Origin: Apteryx mantelli | Taxonomy: Eukaryota > Chordata > Aves > Apterygiformes > Apterygidae | Length of the DNA: 64,000 nucleotides | Reading direction: 5' to 3' | Assembly: GCF_036417845.1 (NCBI RefSeq) | Contig: NC_089984.1 | Span: forward strand, 2,852,001-2,916,000 | In this document: piece by piece, positions 27,001 through 38,766 of the stretch | Position numbering within the stretch: the first letter of the stretch is position 1 | Layout: each line of letters begins with the position of its first letter | Position numbers and translations under genes: made by a program | The notes under the pieces: generated by a model | What the model was told of the DNA's origin: nothing | Seen by the model: the letters and a program-made list of their open reading frames with translations, nothing else | Databases searched by the model: none

Positions 27001-30000
27001 GGACTGACACCATGCCCACAGGAGAATTGTGACCGCCTGAACTGGCAGCAGGAGGCCAAGCAAAGGGGCATCTGAAACAGACCTTCACACCCATGCATGG
27101 GCAATTGAATCTCACCTGTCCAGTCTAGTAGGGGTGCTACAGTGGTTGTCTACTCAAGACATCTGCCCCAAGAAGACAGATCACCTTCTTCACAAAATTT
27201 GCCCTCAGCTGAGACAAAGCAACCCAAAAAGCTATGTGGGCAATGGCAGACCTTTCCCAAGGGAGTGACACCCCTTCCCCTGTGACACCTAGCCCCAGAC
27301 ACTATGCAATACCTTCAGTGACTTTATCTGCCTTTGAAACTGCCTTCTCCAAAACACCAGCCCAACAGCTCTGGGTTGAAACACATTGATTTTGACCAAA
27401 ACATTGCAGCTGATAAAAAGTCAACATTTCCTCAGACAAAAAAATGTCATTTACTGACCAGCTCTGAGCTTTACCTTTCTAGAAACTTTCTTTGACAGCT
27501 TGACTTGAAATTCTGTTCATTTGGAAGCACTTATTCTGCTCTAAGATCTCACCTTCCCTGGAACTGGCTGTCCCCTCAGGACATTGGAGGTGTAGGTTTC
27601 AGGATCTACACCCCGTATCAGACTTTGCTTCCGCCTCAAACGCAGTCTGAGCCCCAGACTGAATCTGGATTCAATAAAGGACCAGAAGAGCTCATTATGT
27701 GGAGCAAAGGGAAAAGAAGGAGGGGAAAGAAAGGATACTTTTTGCAAACTCTTTTTTTTTTTTTTCCAAAAAGTAACATTGTGCTTTTTCCATTTGCAGT
27801 GATGGCATGTTTTCTGATTCTCTTTAATTTTATTGTAAATTACAAAATGGTCCAATTCATAGTGCAATGTTTATCCCACGGTCAACCACAGCTTTCATTT
27901 GAAGCCCCAGTGAATATATTCTATCTTCAGTTGCTGGAAATGGGGAAATCTGGTTTGGACCTGCCTTGAATTCTGGGTTTCCGAAATTTCCATAATTCCT
28001 GGGGCACTGAGACCCATGAGGTGAACCATGCCTACAAGAAATTCTGAAAAACTCTCTGAACAACTCAGGAGTGTTAATGTGGTGTCCTTCAAAGGACATT
28101 CATTCTCAGGACAGCATCATAGTAAAAAAAGCCACAACGACCATAGTTACCAGCTCCGATATATGAACCAACCACTCCTGAAGCCAATAAAATGGGGTAC
28201 TAATAAGGAGGGGAAGCACCCAGACTCCAAACATCTTAGCTAGGATCCCTAGGCACTTTTAGCACTGAGAACCAGTTTCCATCCTGCTGACACATCAGGG
28301 CTGTCTTTGTTTTGGGGCTGTCCTCATAACCAAGTAGCTGTGACTTGCATACCCAGACTCACAGTCACCACCCCAAAACCATCAGCTTTTATGTGATAAA
28401 TGCCAGCATCTGGTTTGATTTGACTCTGCTGGCCTGGACAGAGCTGCAACAAGAGCATGTGGGCAGGGGATTCCCATGGCCAGGTGTGCTGCCCCCCCTT
28501 CCTCTCTCTACAGCGTGACTCAGGCTCACCACAGCCACGCTGGGCTAGGACTGCAGCCTGCTCTTCTCCACCTCTGACTCCATGGGCACCCAGCACAGGA
28601 TGGTGAGGATGCTGCAGAAGATGGTGCTTGGTGCACCCATGCAGCTGGGGCAGCTGGCGTTTTTGTGAATCAGCTGGAAAGGACTGAGAAAGGAATAGAT
28701 TTGATACCTGCCCCATGACTGCAGTGTGGGGTGATCTGGCCAACCTACAGCAATGTTTGCAAGAGCATGGTGTCAGCAGATGTGGTGAGCACAGCTCCCG
28801 TGAGGTTTGGCACTTTGTGCTGTGAGTGTTGTGAAAAGAGGCTAAATGTAGATAAAAGGGCAGAATGCCCTTGGAGGAATTCCTCCCAGGAGGCTGCTAG
28901 AGGCCTGCAGGTTTTGTTGGGTGTGATGCAAAGGGGCATCATGGCTCAAGAACTGGGTTGGAGACAAGGCAAGAGAAACGACTGGTCAAAGGATGCCCTG
29001 GTGAAGACCACAGTTCTCACAGGTTTTTTGGACCAGCCCTCACGATTGGGAAGGATGAGTGTGAATCAGGCACAACTTACAGATGACAAAAAAAAGCTGT
29101 TAGATCAAAAATGGCAAAAACAAACAAGCAAAAACTTTGTGATGAGGCTCTGGGCCAACCACGCAGCACCCAAAGAGGCACAGCCCTGTTGTGTCACAGC
29201 ACAGCCCGGTGTCCATGTCTGGAGCAGCAAGGAGCACTCTGCCCCAGCCTCCATGCACCCCACTCACCTCAGGGCAACTCTTTGCAAGAAACACTCCAAA
29301 GTCTTGACAATCACCTGAGCAAAGCTGTTGCCCTGCAATTGCAGCTGTATCAGAGCCAGAAATAAAATACAGGCCTCTGCTGGACTTGGTGACTTCTGAA
29401 GTCACAGGAACCAGGGCTCAACAGATACGAACTCAGTCCCAAAAGGTGCTGCAGAGATTGGATTTCAGGCTCCTCCAGCCACAGGGTTCCCTGAATTTCT
29501 AATCCCTCTTCAGCCAAGTGATGGCACAGGACCCAAAATATATGCTGCTCGGTGGCAGGCCAGCACTGCTCCCTGGTGAGCTAAGAGGAAGCACGAGATT
29601 TATGTTGGCCTGTGAGTTTTGCATCTCTTAGAGAGATTAATAAAATTTACAACATAAGTATGATGGGCTCCAGATGTTGCAGTCATATCACGGCTGGCCT
29701 GGCCTGCCACCTCGCAAAGGACAAGAGTACTCCATGTCAGAGGCAATCTATCATCAGAGGTGTGGGTTAACACAGTCACTAAAAGCTACAGGTTTTGATG
29801 GGGCAGAATGGACTGGAAGCCCTTTCCAACACCAAGAGCCCAGGCTTTCAGCTCCCCTGGGATCACTGCAGGCAGGCAGAAAAGGACTTGAAATAGAGTG
29901 CCATCCATGTGTCCAGTGGCCCATTGCTCACCACAGCCTCTGGCACAGGGCCACCAGCTTCTGTGTCGTGGGATGGCGAGACATTAGCCCTGCTACACTG

Positions 30001-31500
30001 GTGGGAAATTTCAAAGTGATCAAGGATGGGGTACCTTTGGTAGCCAATACAGACACTCCTGTTTGCATCCTCCCCTCCACTCACACAGTTTCACAAGCAA
30101 TCTGCAGGCTGCTTTTGTCTACCCATGCATGGAGGAGCCCGGAGAGAGCTTTGGTCTTTCGCTCCCCCATTGCTGCACCAAAACCTGCCCCTGAATTTTC
30201 TGGGCAGAGTTTGTCTGAAATCCTTGGTTTGCATTACTCTCTGTGAATATCAGCTTGACAGACCTCTCCTACTGTTTTTTTTTGTATTAACAAAAGCCAG
30301 GAACAGCAATGACCAGAAGGACCGTTAACCCCCACTCTGAGGCGGACAAGAAAACTGCAGTTCCATTGCCACAAGAGGGATTTACAAGCCACAGAAATCC
30401 GTTGCTTTCCAGAAGACTTTCTCTCTGCAAGCTGAAAGGCAGTATTTGTACAGATGCTGCCAGCAGCATGTGGGTATCTTCAGAAGAGCTGGGGGATAAA
30501 GTAAAAGATTGTTTTTTGATGTTATTAAATCCATACAGGCCACTGTAACATGCAAGAATGTGAGGGAGTGTTGAATGGGGCCTCACCACTCAGAAAGAGA
30601 TGCTCACACACTATCTGGTGTGCAGGGAAACAGCTCCGCTGATGGTGGAAAAGACACCGAGCCTCTGAAACACCTCCAGCCATTTCTGAATACTCAGTAA
30701 TTTTTTTCCCAAGATGCCTTGAGGTTTCCCTGAGCAATTCCTCCACATGCAGGGCTGGGTGACTCCGGGAAAGCTGATCTGGCATGCAGCTTTGCCAAGC
30801 ACTGCAGGACATTGCCCTTGGCTGTGATGTACAGGCACAGTGCTCTGTGCTACTCTGGTGTGATGGCATGGTCCCTTTGTCCCCCTCCTGTCCCAAAGCC
30901 ATGGTGAGAGGCAATCCTGCAGCCCACGGACACAGCTCTGAGAGAGCTTTTCGTGGGGCCATTCCCAGGGGCAGTAAACACGCAAACACCTGGGAAAGGG
31001 ACCCCAAATCTGTGCATATGCAGCAACACAGGTGTCTTCTTTGGGCAAGGCAGAAAAGCACTCCAGGTACCAGCACACAGGTCCAAGGGGATAGTGAGAC
31101 TTCACAGAGGGCACTGGGGCTTTTCCCAGGAGATCATGTCATCTCCTGTGTCTCTGCTTCCTCACCTGCTGTACGGGCACGATCCCTCCCCAAAAGAGCA
31201 AGGCCTTGAAGCATATAACCACTGTGATGCCAGGAACTGAGCACATCTGTCTGCATTCAAGCTGCAACGACTCACCAAGGGACACAGGGTTGTGGGACCA
31301 CAGCAGGCATAGCAACATCTTGAGCAAGAGCCAAAGTGCCCTGGTCCTGAAGGTGGACAGGATCAGCAGCTGCACTGTGCTCCCCCAGAGGCTGAGATCA
31401 GCAAGCAGATGTGCTCTGCTGGAAGGAGCCGGTAGTGCTAACGGGAATACAGGTCATGGGAATACACCTGGCAAAAAGACAAGTGAGTTGGGACAAGAGC
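24036..31500. other. Intergenic, nothing recognised apart from a GA microsatellite
   Basis: No exon could be supported. Two plus-strand frames of 174 and 195 codons (24,689-25,213 and 28,731-29,318) were examined; they have no recognisable domain, no signal peptide and no splice partners. Poly-T runs occur near 25,820 and 27,751-27,766. Confidence 0.4.
26018..26041. repeat. (GA)n microsatellite
   Basis: About eleven GA dinucleotides lie in a row, directly preceded by a short GT run. There is no gene nearby. Confidence 0.95.
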
Positions 31501-31505
31501 ACACA

Positions 31506-31511
31506 TTTATT
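31506..31511 (-). promoter_or_regulatory. Candidate CALY polyadenylation signal
   Basis: AATAAA on the minus strand lies about 940 bases past the CALY stop codon. It is the first canonical hexamer I noticed downstream of the gene, so it is a candidate end for the 3' UTR. No transcript evidence is available. Confidence 0.35.
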
Positions 31512-32447
31512 GTTGCTTACAGAAAAGCTGCCCATCATCACATTCATTTTGGCTCTTCAAAAAACCTGCCAGAGCTCACCTTGAGGCAAGGATCACAATT
31601 TCTAGAGAAATACATGGTTGGGGAAAAGCACCATTGCGTCACTGCAGCGGCTGAAATGCAGAGGGGCAAACACAAGGTCTAGCCAGGTGTAGGGAGCATG
31701 ATTGCATGACAGCCACAGCAAACACGCTTTAAGGTGTCAAATAAAAAAAGACAAGGTCCTACCCAGAAGCACTGGAAGTAAATGGAGTCAATTTTAGCCT
31801 TGCAATTCACAATGGCTTTTTCAAATTAGATCAGCAAAGTGTAAATGAGATTTCTAAAGCTCTCAAAGTAAAATGCAGGACATGTTAACGTCTGCTGTCA
31901 CTAGACAGCAGCATCAACAGGCTGAGCTGCAAAGGGCTGCTGTTCTCCTGGCCTTCTCAGAGCTTGCATCTCCCCTCTCCTTGTCTTGGACAACCAGCAG
32001 CTGCAATGCCCCAAAGAGAAGAACCAAAACTGAAGCAATGCTTCTGATGAATTAACAGCCCTCCTGGTGCTCACAGCTGAAAGTGGCTGTCTGACACAGG
32101 CAGCCCTGGCACTTGGCAAGGGAGGGCCACAATTCAATCAATTCAAATGGTCCATGGAGAAGCTGAAAACCAGGAGCAGCAGAGGGTTTTTACGGTGCGA
32201 TCCTGCCTTCTGGCAGCTACAGACACAGACAGGGAAAATGTAGGCAATAACCATTTGGACAATGTTGTTCCAACTGATGGGAGAAGGGTGGGGAATAAAG
32301 AGATCCCGCAGGACACAATAAACCCTTTGTTCCAGCCCCATGCCCACTCAGGACTGTATTTTGCTTGCTTGGTTTTGGAAACGGAACTGGTGTTGACAGA
32401 GTTACGTCCCATGGAGCAACAGCTGGCACGTGCGCTGGACCCCTGCC

Positions 32448-35400
32448 CTACTCCTGATGGCCTCCTGCCACTTCTTTGACATTCTCAGCCTCCTTCAGGG
32501 CACTGACCACCGGCATCCACGGGGATGGCAGATCCGGGATGCTCTTCTTGCCTTGGCTAAAGTGGTTGATGGCCATGTAGAGACTTCCCTGAGGTCCTGT
32601 CTCCTGCTCCGAGTAGTACATCTCCAGGACTGCTGGGCTGCAGTGCTTGTGCTGGGGAGAAGAAGAGGAAAGCAGGAGGAGGCAGGTAGGAAGAGCCCAA
32701 CCGCCTGAAGCCACCTTGCACCCAAGTGGCCCTGGCATGAGCACTTTGTGGGTGCCCTGGGGCCCAGCTCAGCCTTTGTGTTCTCCTGTGATGACTCTGG
32801 GAACATCCATCGCTCATCCTCACCTACCACATCCACCAGCACCATGAGGTGACCAGGCTGGTTCCCACCTCCAACTGGCAGTATCCCCAACAGCAAGGAC
32901 ATCCACGCCCCTGCAGGCTCAACAAGGCCAGGTAAGACCTGGCTACCCTTGGTGAGATCCCAGGATTTCCTCCCTCTCCTGTGGTCCCAGCAGAGGAGCA
33001 AGCAGCATCTCAAGGCCACTGAGGGTCCACACTCCTCTCCAGGCTGTGTCTGCCCACCCTTAACAGGCCGAGTGCTCCCTCCCCAGTTCAGCTGTGGGGT
33101 TGGGGCAGTTCATGGTGCCCACAGGAGAAAGTGCGAGGCCCACCACTCTCCCATCACTCCTCCTCAAGGGGGTCTTTGCAGATGGAGTGTTTGCTGGGGC
33201 CTGCAGCTCTTTCTCCATGGGCAGAGATGTCCCAACAAAGGGGGAAGGTGGCATGGAGTTTGATCTAGTAAGGCTGGGTCCAGCTCTCTGTCCTGCTTAT
33301 GTCACAGCCTCGACAAATGTCATTCAGGAAAAAGGACTGGGTTTGGGGCTGCCTGTGCAGAAGCTGCAGCAGTCCTGAAAGGAGCAGTCTGAATCCCTCC
33401 AAGCTAGCAGGCTGGGGTCGGAATGGCATTATTCAAACAGGGCTGTCGGAAAGAGTTCATCAGCCCCCAGGACCATGCGCCCACCTTACCTTGAACACGA
33501 AGCCCTCAGGGCAGCTCAGTTGATCATACCACAAGGCCTTGTACATGACAAGCATGAGGAGGCAGGCGAGGAATGCCATCGTGACGAGAATGAGCCCAGT
33601 CAGCTGCGGGGACAGAAAGAAAGGGAGTCCAGGAGTGCGGTCAGGCACAAGATGGGAGGAGATGGGGGGAATTGATCCAGCTGCAAGCACAGCACATGAG
33701 CTCTGGGCTATCCCTTCTGCATGCTACCCTGTCTGGCTCAAATCATTCTGTACCTCGCACATCCAAATATATAACTAGCTCAGATCTCTTGACTCTTGGC
33801 TGTGATGATCACTGTATACCTTGCTAGAGTCATCCAGCTTTTGCTCAGTTTCCTCTGCCTACATGAGTGGCAGCACACACAGGGGACATGAGGGCATATT
33901 CTACCCCAGAAAGCTAAGCCATCCTCGCTGCTGTCCAAATTGCGTTGGTATGGATGTTCCAGGCCTGACGGTTGGGGCAGGAAAACGGGCAACAATTCCC
34001 ACTCCTTGTTCAAACCAATGTGAAGACCAGGAGGGACCTGAGCATCCTTTGGCAGCATTACTTCAGGTACAGGCAAAGCACCCTAAGGTGGGGTCAATCC
34101 ACGAGCCAGTCCCTAGGCAAAATGAGGCTCCGGATGCCCAAGTGTCGCCTTGCCCTTGGTGGGGACAGGGTCACATCATTGCAGCAGCACATGGCTTAGC
34201 ACAAACTGTGATGGCTGTAAGGGCCATGATGTGAGCAGTTCTGGCCAGATGTTGGCCAGCAGCTCGGGGTTGGCTTGGCAAGAGGAGTTCAAAGCAGAGG
34301 GAGCCCTCTGAGGCTGTCTCCCTTTCCAGAGGAGCAGGTCAGGAACAGGAGGCTGCCATGCTGGTCTCTAAAAAAGGGACAGGTAATACTGCCTCAGTAT
34401 ACGGCAACATTTTTCCTCGACCTGGCTTCTCTCCCACTGCCAGCAATGCAGGGAGGTTAGCAACCTGCAAGGTGCTGGGCTCAGCCTGCATCCAGGGGAC
34501 ATCAGAACAGCAGCCTTGGAAAGAGCTCTTTGCCTGTCCTGCCTGGGCTGGCTCTGCAAGCTGAGGCTGTCATTTTGAACATGACTTGGGCCATGAAATG
34601 CAAGTGGCACAGCAGCTATTTCTGGTGCCACAAAATGTGCAGTCTCGGCCTGACTTGGAGCAGTGGGAGCCTGCAGTCCCACTCTGCCAGGCAGGGTGGC
34701 AAAGTCCCAGGCAGGCCTCTCCACTGCCGGCATCCTGGCAAAACCCCTCATCCAGGTGCTTTGTAATCCCCCAGTTCTGGCCTGAGCAACGAGAGGAGGT
34801 TCCTGCCTGTACCCTGCGGCCAAGCCTCACTGTTTGCCCCAGGTGCTGCTGGCAGCTGCAGGCAATTCAGATCTGCTTGCACCATGCACAGGAAATGCCA
34901 GCCTTTCCCAAATAAAATCCCAGGAGAGCAGTGATCACTGCTGGCTCTGCCAACCAGAAGCCTGCAGGCAAGGGCTGGGGGTGGTCCTCAAGCAAAACAG
35001 GGAACAGTCAGCAGTGTGCCCTCGTGGCAGGGACAGCCAGCGCCCTCCAGGGCTGGGATAGTAAGAGCAGAGCCAGCAAGCCCAGGGAAGGGGTTATTCC
35101 CTCTGCTCAGCTCGGTTGAGGCCACATCTGGATATTGTGTCCTGTTTGGGGTCCCCACTACAAGACAGACATCCAAAAACTGGAATGAGTCCCATGCAGG
35201 GCCACAACGATGATGGGGCTGGAGGACAGGGTGTACGAGGACAGGCTGCGGGAGGTGGGCTTGTTCAGGGGGGAGGAAAGAAGGCGAAGGGGAATCCAAC
35301 TGCATCTTTTGCTACCCAGAGGGGTTGCAGAGACGATCGGGCCGGACTCTGTTCACGGGGGCACAGCGAAAACACCAGGGGCGTCAGCACAAGCTGCAAC

Positions 35401-38400
35401 ATTGGAAATCTCGGCTGGCCTAAGGAAACCATCCTTCCCCATGTGAGTGCTGCCCTCTAGGACATGGTCCTGAGTGATGGGGGATCTCCATCCTCAGGGA
35501 TTGCTCAGACTTGCCCGGATGCAGCCCTGAGCAACCTGCTGTAGCTGTGACGTTGGTCCTACTGTGAGCTGGGGTCAGATCAAAGACCCCCAGCCAGGGG
35601 TGCCTCCACCCTGAGCCTGGCTGTGATCGTAAATTCACAGCAGGCAGCAACCTTGGCAAAAGGGATTTGTCTGTTATTCATGTTTGGTGGGTGAATGGAT
35701 GGGACAGAACACATGCCCCAAGGATGCTGAGAAGAGGGAGAATGAGCCATGTGCACAAGCAAAAAGTACAGGTGAAGAAAACTCAAGAGGTGGAAGTTCA
35801 GCCAAGGGGGAGCCGAAAGGGCTTTGCTCTGAACAGATCAGGGTGCAAAGAGGCAGCAGACATGAAAGGAATGAGCAGGGAAGGGAGGACTCTGGGCTAA
35901 TTGGTCCTATCAATTACCCAGGCTGCACTAATCAGGGCTGACAGGACACTGGCGCCTGCACCTCCCCTATCAAGAGAGCAGAGGCTGCTGGGTGAGCCAG
36001 CGCAGCGAGACCAGCTCATCAGGAAGACATTAGGAAACAGAGCAAAATCTCGTTCTGCACATGTACAGCCAGCAGATCTGACTGCACTCCCTGAATCGAC
36101 TACACCAAAAGCCTGTCGGCCAAGAAGGGCGCATGGCAGAGCAGACTCCGCTGCACAGAGCGCAATGCTGCTTGGGATCTCCCTCTGCGCTGCCATCCTT
36201 CCAGACTGGGGTCGTGGGGACACGTTCTGCTCCTGTACCCTCTGTCTCTGACTGATCTCACATCCCCTTCCCAGGATGTTCTCCTCCCCGCAGAGCCAGT
36301 AAGCCTTCCTGCCCCTTCACAAGGACATCTTGCAGCTGTAGCTGCCCTCCCTGCCCAACCTGGGGCTGAAATCTCCACCTGCCTGTCGAGACACATGCAT
36401 GTGCCAGGAAATATCTCTGTCCTGGATTGCAGTGCAGATCCTTTCCCCATTTCAGCTCAGTGGCTTATTTTCCAGCACCCACAAGCAACTGCCAGTGCTG
36501 ATGGGACGCTGGCCCTTCTCCTTGCTGGAAGAAGGCTGTGGCTTCATGGGTAGCAGCAGATTTGCCATGTATCAGCATCCCTATGCAAGGAAAAATCCTT
36601 TTGTTGTCAACACCTGTGGAGGAAGCACTTGTGGGTGCAGAGAGGGATGTGAATTACCTTGACTTTTTCTGATACTTCATCATAGAGGTTTACATTCAGC
36701 TTTTTAATCCCTGGGATGTATAACTTCCTCTGCTGCTGCTGCTGGAGCTTATATTCTGTCCGGGTCTTGACAATCATCTGAAAAAGGGAAAACTAGTGAG
36801 AAACATCACTGCCAGGCAGGAAAAGGTAGAGTTACCCAGCAGTGACTGATAGAATGACATGCACTTGTCAGATGTGCCTAGCCTTACATCCTCTGGGGAT
36901 GGACCTGGAGGTCCAAGTGGCAAGTTCCCAGCACTGTTCTAGCGTGCACTGATCCTGTCCCCTGCAATCCACATTGCACCCCCAAAACTGTGGAGTAATG
37001 TCTGACCCCAGGTTCAGGCAGGGTTGGCAGGGCTGCAGTAACACTGCATGGTGCAGAGGCTGCAGAATTGCAACCTGCAGGAAGCGGGACTGCCCGCGAA
37101 AATTTGTTAGAGTGACAGGGGAGCCAGAGGTGCCTGTGGAGCTCTGGACAGTGGTTACGACAGCAGGATGCTGACTGTGGCCTTTGCACAAAGGGGACTG
37201 AAAAGCAGGCTGTGTGTCCCCACTCTTCACATTAGACGGAAGCCATCAGGCATAAGGGCGCGGTACTGCAGAGATGAAGCCTAGCTAGTCTGGGTATGCT
37301 GACTGCATAGGATCTCCTGCTTCCCTGACCAGTGTGTCCTCCCAAACATGAGGTCATTGCTCCCAGCCCATGTCAGCAGCCTGCAGATGGATCAGGTAGA
37401 AGCACCGCTCTGTCCTGCACACACTGACTTAGACTGACCAGCAACACATCTGCTTAGCAGAAGGGAATTGCTCTGAAGGGAGGACCAAACGCCAGTGCTG
37501 CCTGCAGCAGCAACAAATCACAGGTCTCAGTTCTGCTCCCTCACTGAGGGTGCATCGAGGAAACCACCTAGCACTTCCCCATATGCCTGCAAACCTGGGA
37601 GCAGAGAGCGCTACAGGGTGATTCTGGCCTCAGTGGTGCAGAGAGGTCAGATTGCCTCAACAGAGACCCCGCTTTGCCCTAGGGAACCAGTGAAGTCTCT
37701 CTCGCTAATGCCACATCCCGCACGCACATACACAGGCATGCACCCACCTGCAAACAAACACACAGCACATGTACAGGCAAACGCAGCACTAAGGTGTGCA
37801 CAGGACGAGCACAGCACATGCATGCACGCACTGGCATAATACACGTGCACACAGTGGCATAATACACCTGCAAATGTGCACAGCAGGAACATATGCTCAG
37901 TACATGCACGCATGTGCAGGCAAGCAAACATACATGGCACAAGATACCCACAAGCACAATACATGCATACACACAGATGTACAGCACATACCTGCACACA
38001 AATCACACACATGCACACACAAATGTACACCATACACAAATCTGGGGCGCGCATAACACAGGCACAGCAAATGCACACAAAAGCACGGTAAACACCTGCA
38101 CCTATATGTGGCACATATACGCACACAATCATGCACGCATGACACGTGCCACGCACATGCACAGCAGATGTGTACCACACATGCCTGCACACATGTAAAG
38201 CACACACACGCATCGGATATGTACAGTGAGCACACAGCGCCTGCAAATGTATGCAGCAAAAAGCATACACATGCAGACATAGACCAACACATAAATACAT
38301 GGCTTGCACATACACAAAGAACATGTGCATGCACACACATGCATCCATTCCCAAGGGAATCTAGAAAACAATATTCACATTCCCTTGAGAACAGGGATCT

Positions 38401-38751
38401 TTAACTGATGAAAACTGGTTTCCCCTTTCCTGCCAGCCCAGGAGAGGTTCCTGTGTACTGCACAAGACTGCAGAGCGGTGCGAGACATGACCTGAGCACA
38501 TCTGTATCAGCATGGTCTAGCAGGAACTGGAAGGAAGAAGCCACCCCACCACTCTGTGGCCAAGCAAAGCTAACACTGATGAAGCATACTAGCCATCTCA
38601 GGGCACAGCTTGTGTCTACCTTGTCTGGGAAGGGCTGCTGCAGCTGGCTGGCATCCAGCGGGGTTATTAAGGGAACATTATCGAAGTCATCACCACCTCC
38701 ATATTGCTCCTTTTCAGGCTTCTCGGAGACGTTGGCCCCCAGCTTCACCAT
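32448..38751 (-). CDS. CALY: Calcyon, neuron-specific vesicular protein
   Basis: Four coding exons on the minus strand join in frame: 38620-38751, 36658-36777, 33490-33603 and 32448-32651. They encode about 189 residues, against 217 in human as I recall. The start is the MVKLG methionine, matching the family start. The acidic N-terminus keeps the VPLITPLDASQLQQP segment (about residues 26-40), and exon 3 has a run of five glutamines from CAG codons. A single membrane span at about residues 85-105 is followed by YKALWYDQ and the cysteine-containing SCPEGF. The last exon carries the HKHCSP-to-LEMYYSEQ segment. Family knowledge: calcyon and its relatives NSG1 and NSG2 are vesicle membrane proteins that bind clathrin light chain and AP adaptors and promote endocytosis in neurons. 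The C-terminal tail is shorter than in mammals and lacks their Ala/Pro-rich end. Confidence 0.93.
32652..33489 (-). other. CALY: CALY intron 4
   Basis: GT-AG intron. No repeat or internal exon was recognised. A long open frame on the minus strand overlaps the last exon in another frame and is a shadow. Confidence 0.8.
33604..36657 (-). other. CALY: CALY intron 3
   Basis: GT-AG intron of about 3.05 kb. Its only recognisable content is the CR1 copy at 35,110-35,585, inserted opposite to the direction of CALY transcription. A GC-rich patch near 35,930-36,250 has no identified function. Confidence 0.75.
35110..35585 (+). mobile_element. CR1 LINE 3' copy in CALY intron 3
   Basis: This is the best-preserved CR1 in the window and reads in sense orientation. 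It starts in the end of ORF2 ('ggatattgtgtcctgtttgg', then 'gggccacaacgatgatgggg', 'ggaggacagggtgtacgagg' and 'gggcttgttcaggggggagg'). It continues with the 'gggggatctccatcctcagg' and 'gagcaacctgctgtagctgt' blocks of the 3' part. The middle is diverged. It is a 5'-truncated, inactive copy. Confidence 0.85.
36778..38619 (-). other. CALY: CALY intron 2
   Basis: GT-AG intron of about 1.84 kb. More than a third of it is the CA-rich array described separately. In the CALY transcript that array reads as UG-rich RNA. Confidence 0.8.
37700..38345. repeat. Degenerate CA/ATGCAC-rich array in CALY intron 2
   Basis: About 640 bases on the plus strand consist almost only of interspersed 'cacac', 'acatgcac', 'cacgca' and 'gcacag' units, without long perfect runs. 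All three frames on each strand stay open for long distances because of the repeat, so the apparent His/Thr-rich and Cys/Val-rich proteins here are artefacts. Alternating purine-pyrimidine sequence of this kind can adopt Z-DNA. On the CALY sense strand it gives UG-rich intronic RNA. Confidence 0.9.
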
Positions 38752-38766
38752 GGCCCACGTCCGGTG

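Noticed and set aside
37647-38354. Minus-strand Cys/Val/His-rich frame of 235 codons resembling a cysteine-rich protein
   Set aside because: It is the translation of the degenerate TG repeat inside CALY intron 2; neighbouring frames give similar nonsense.
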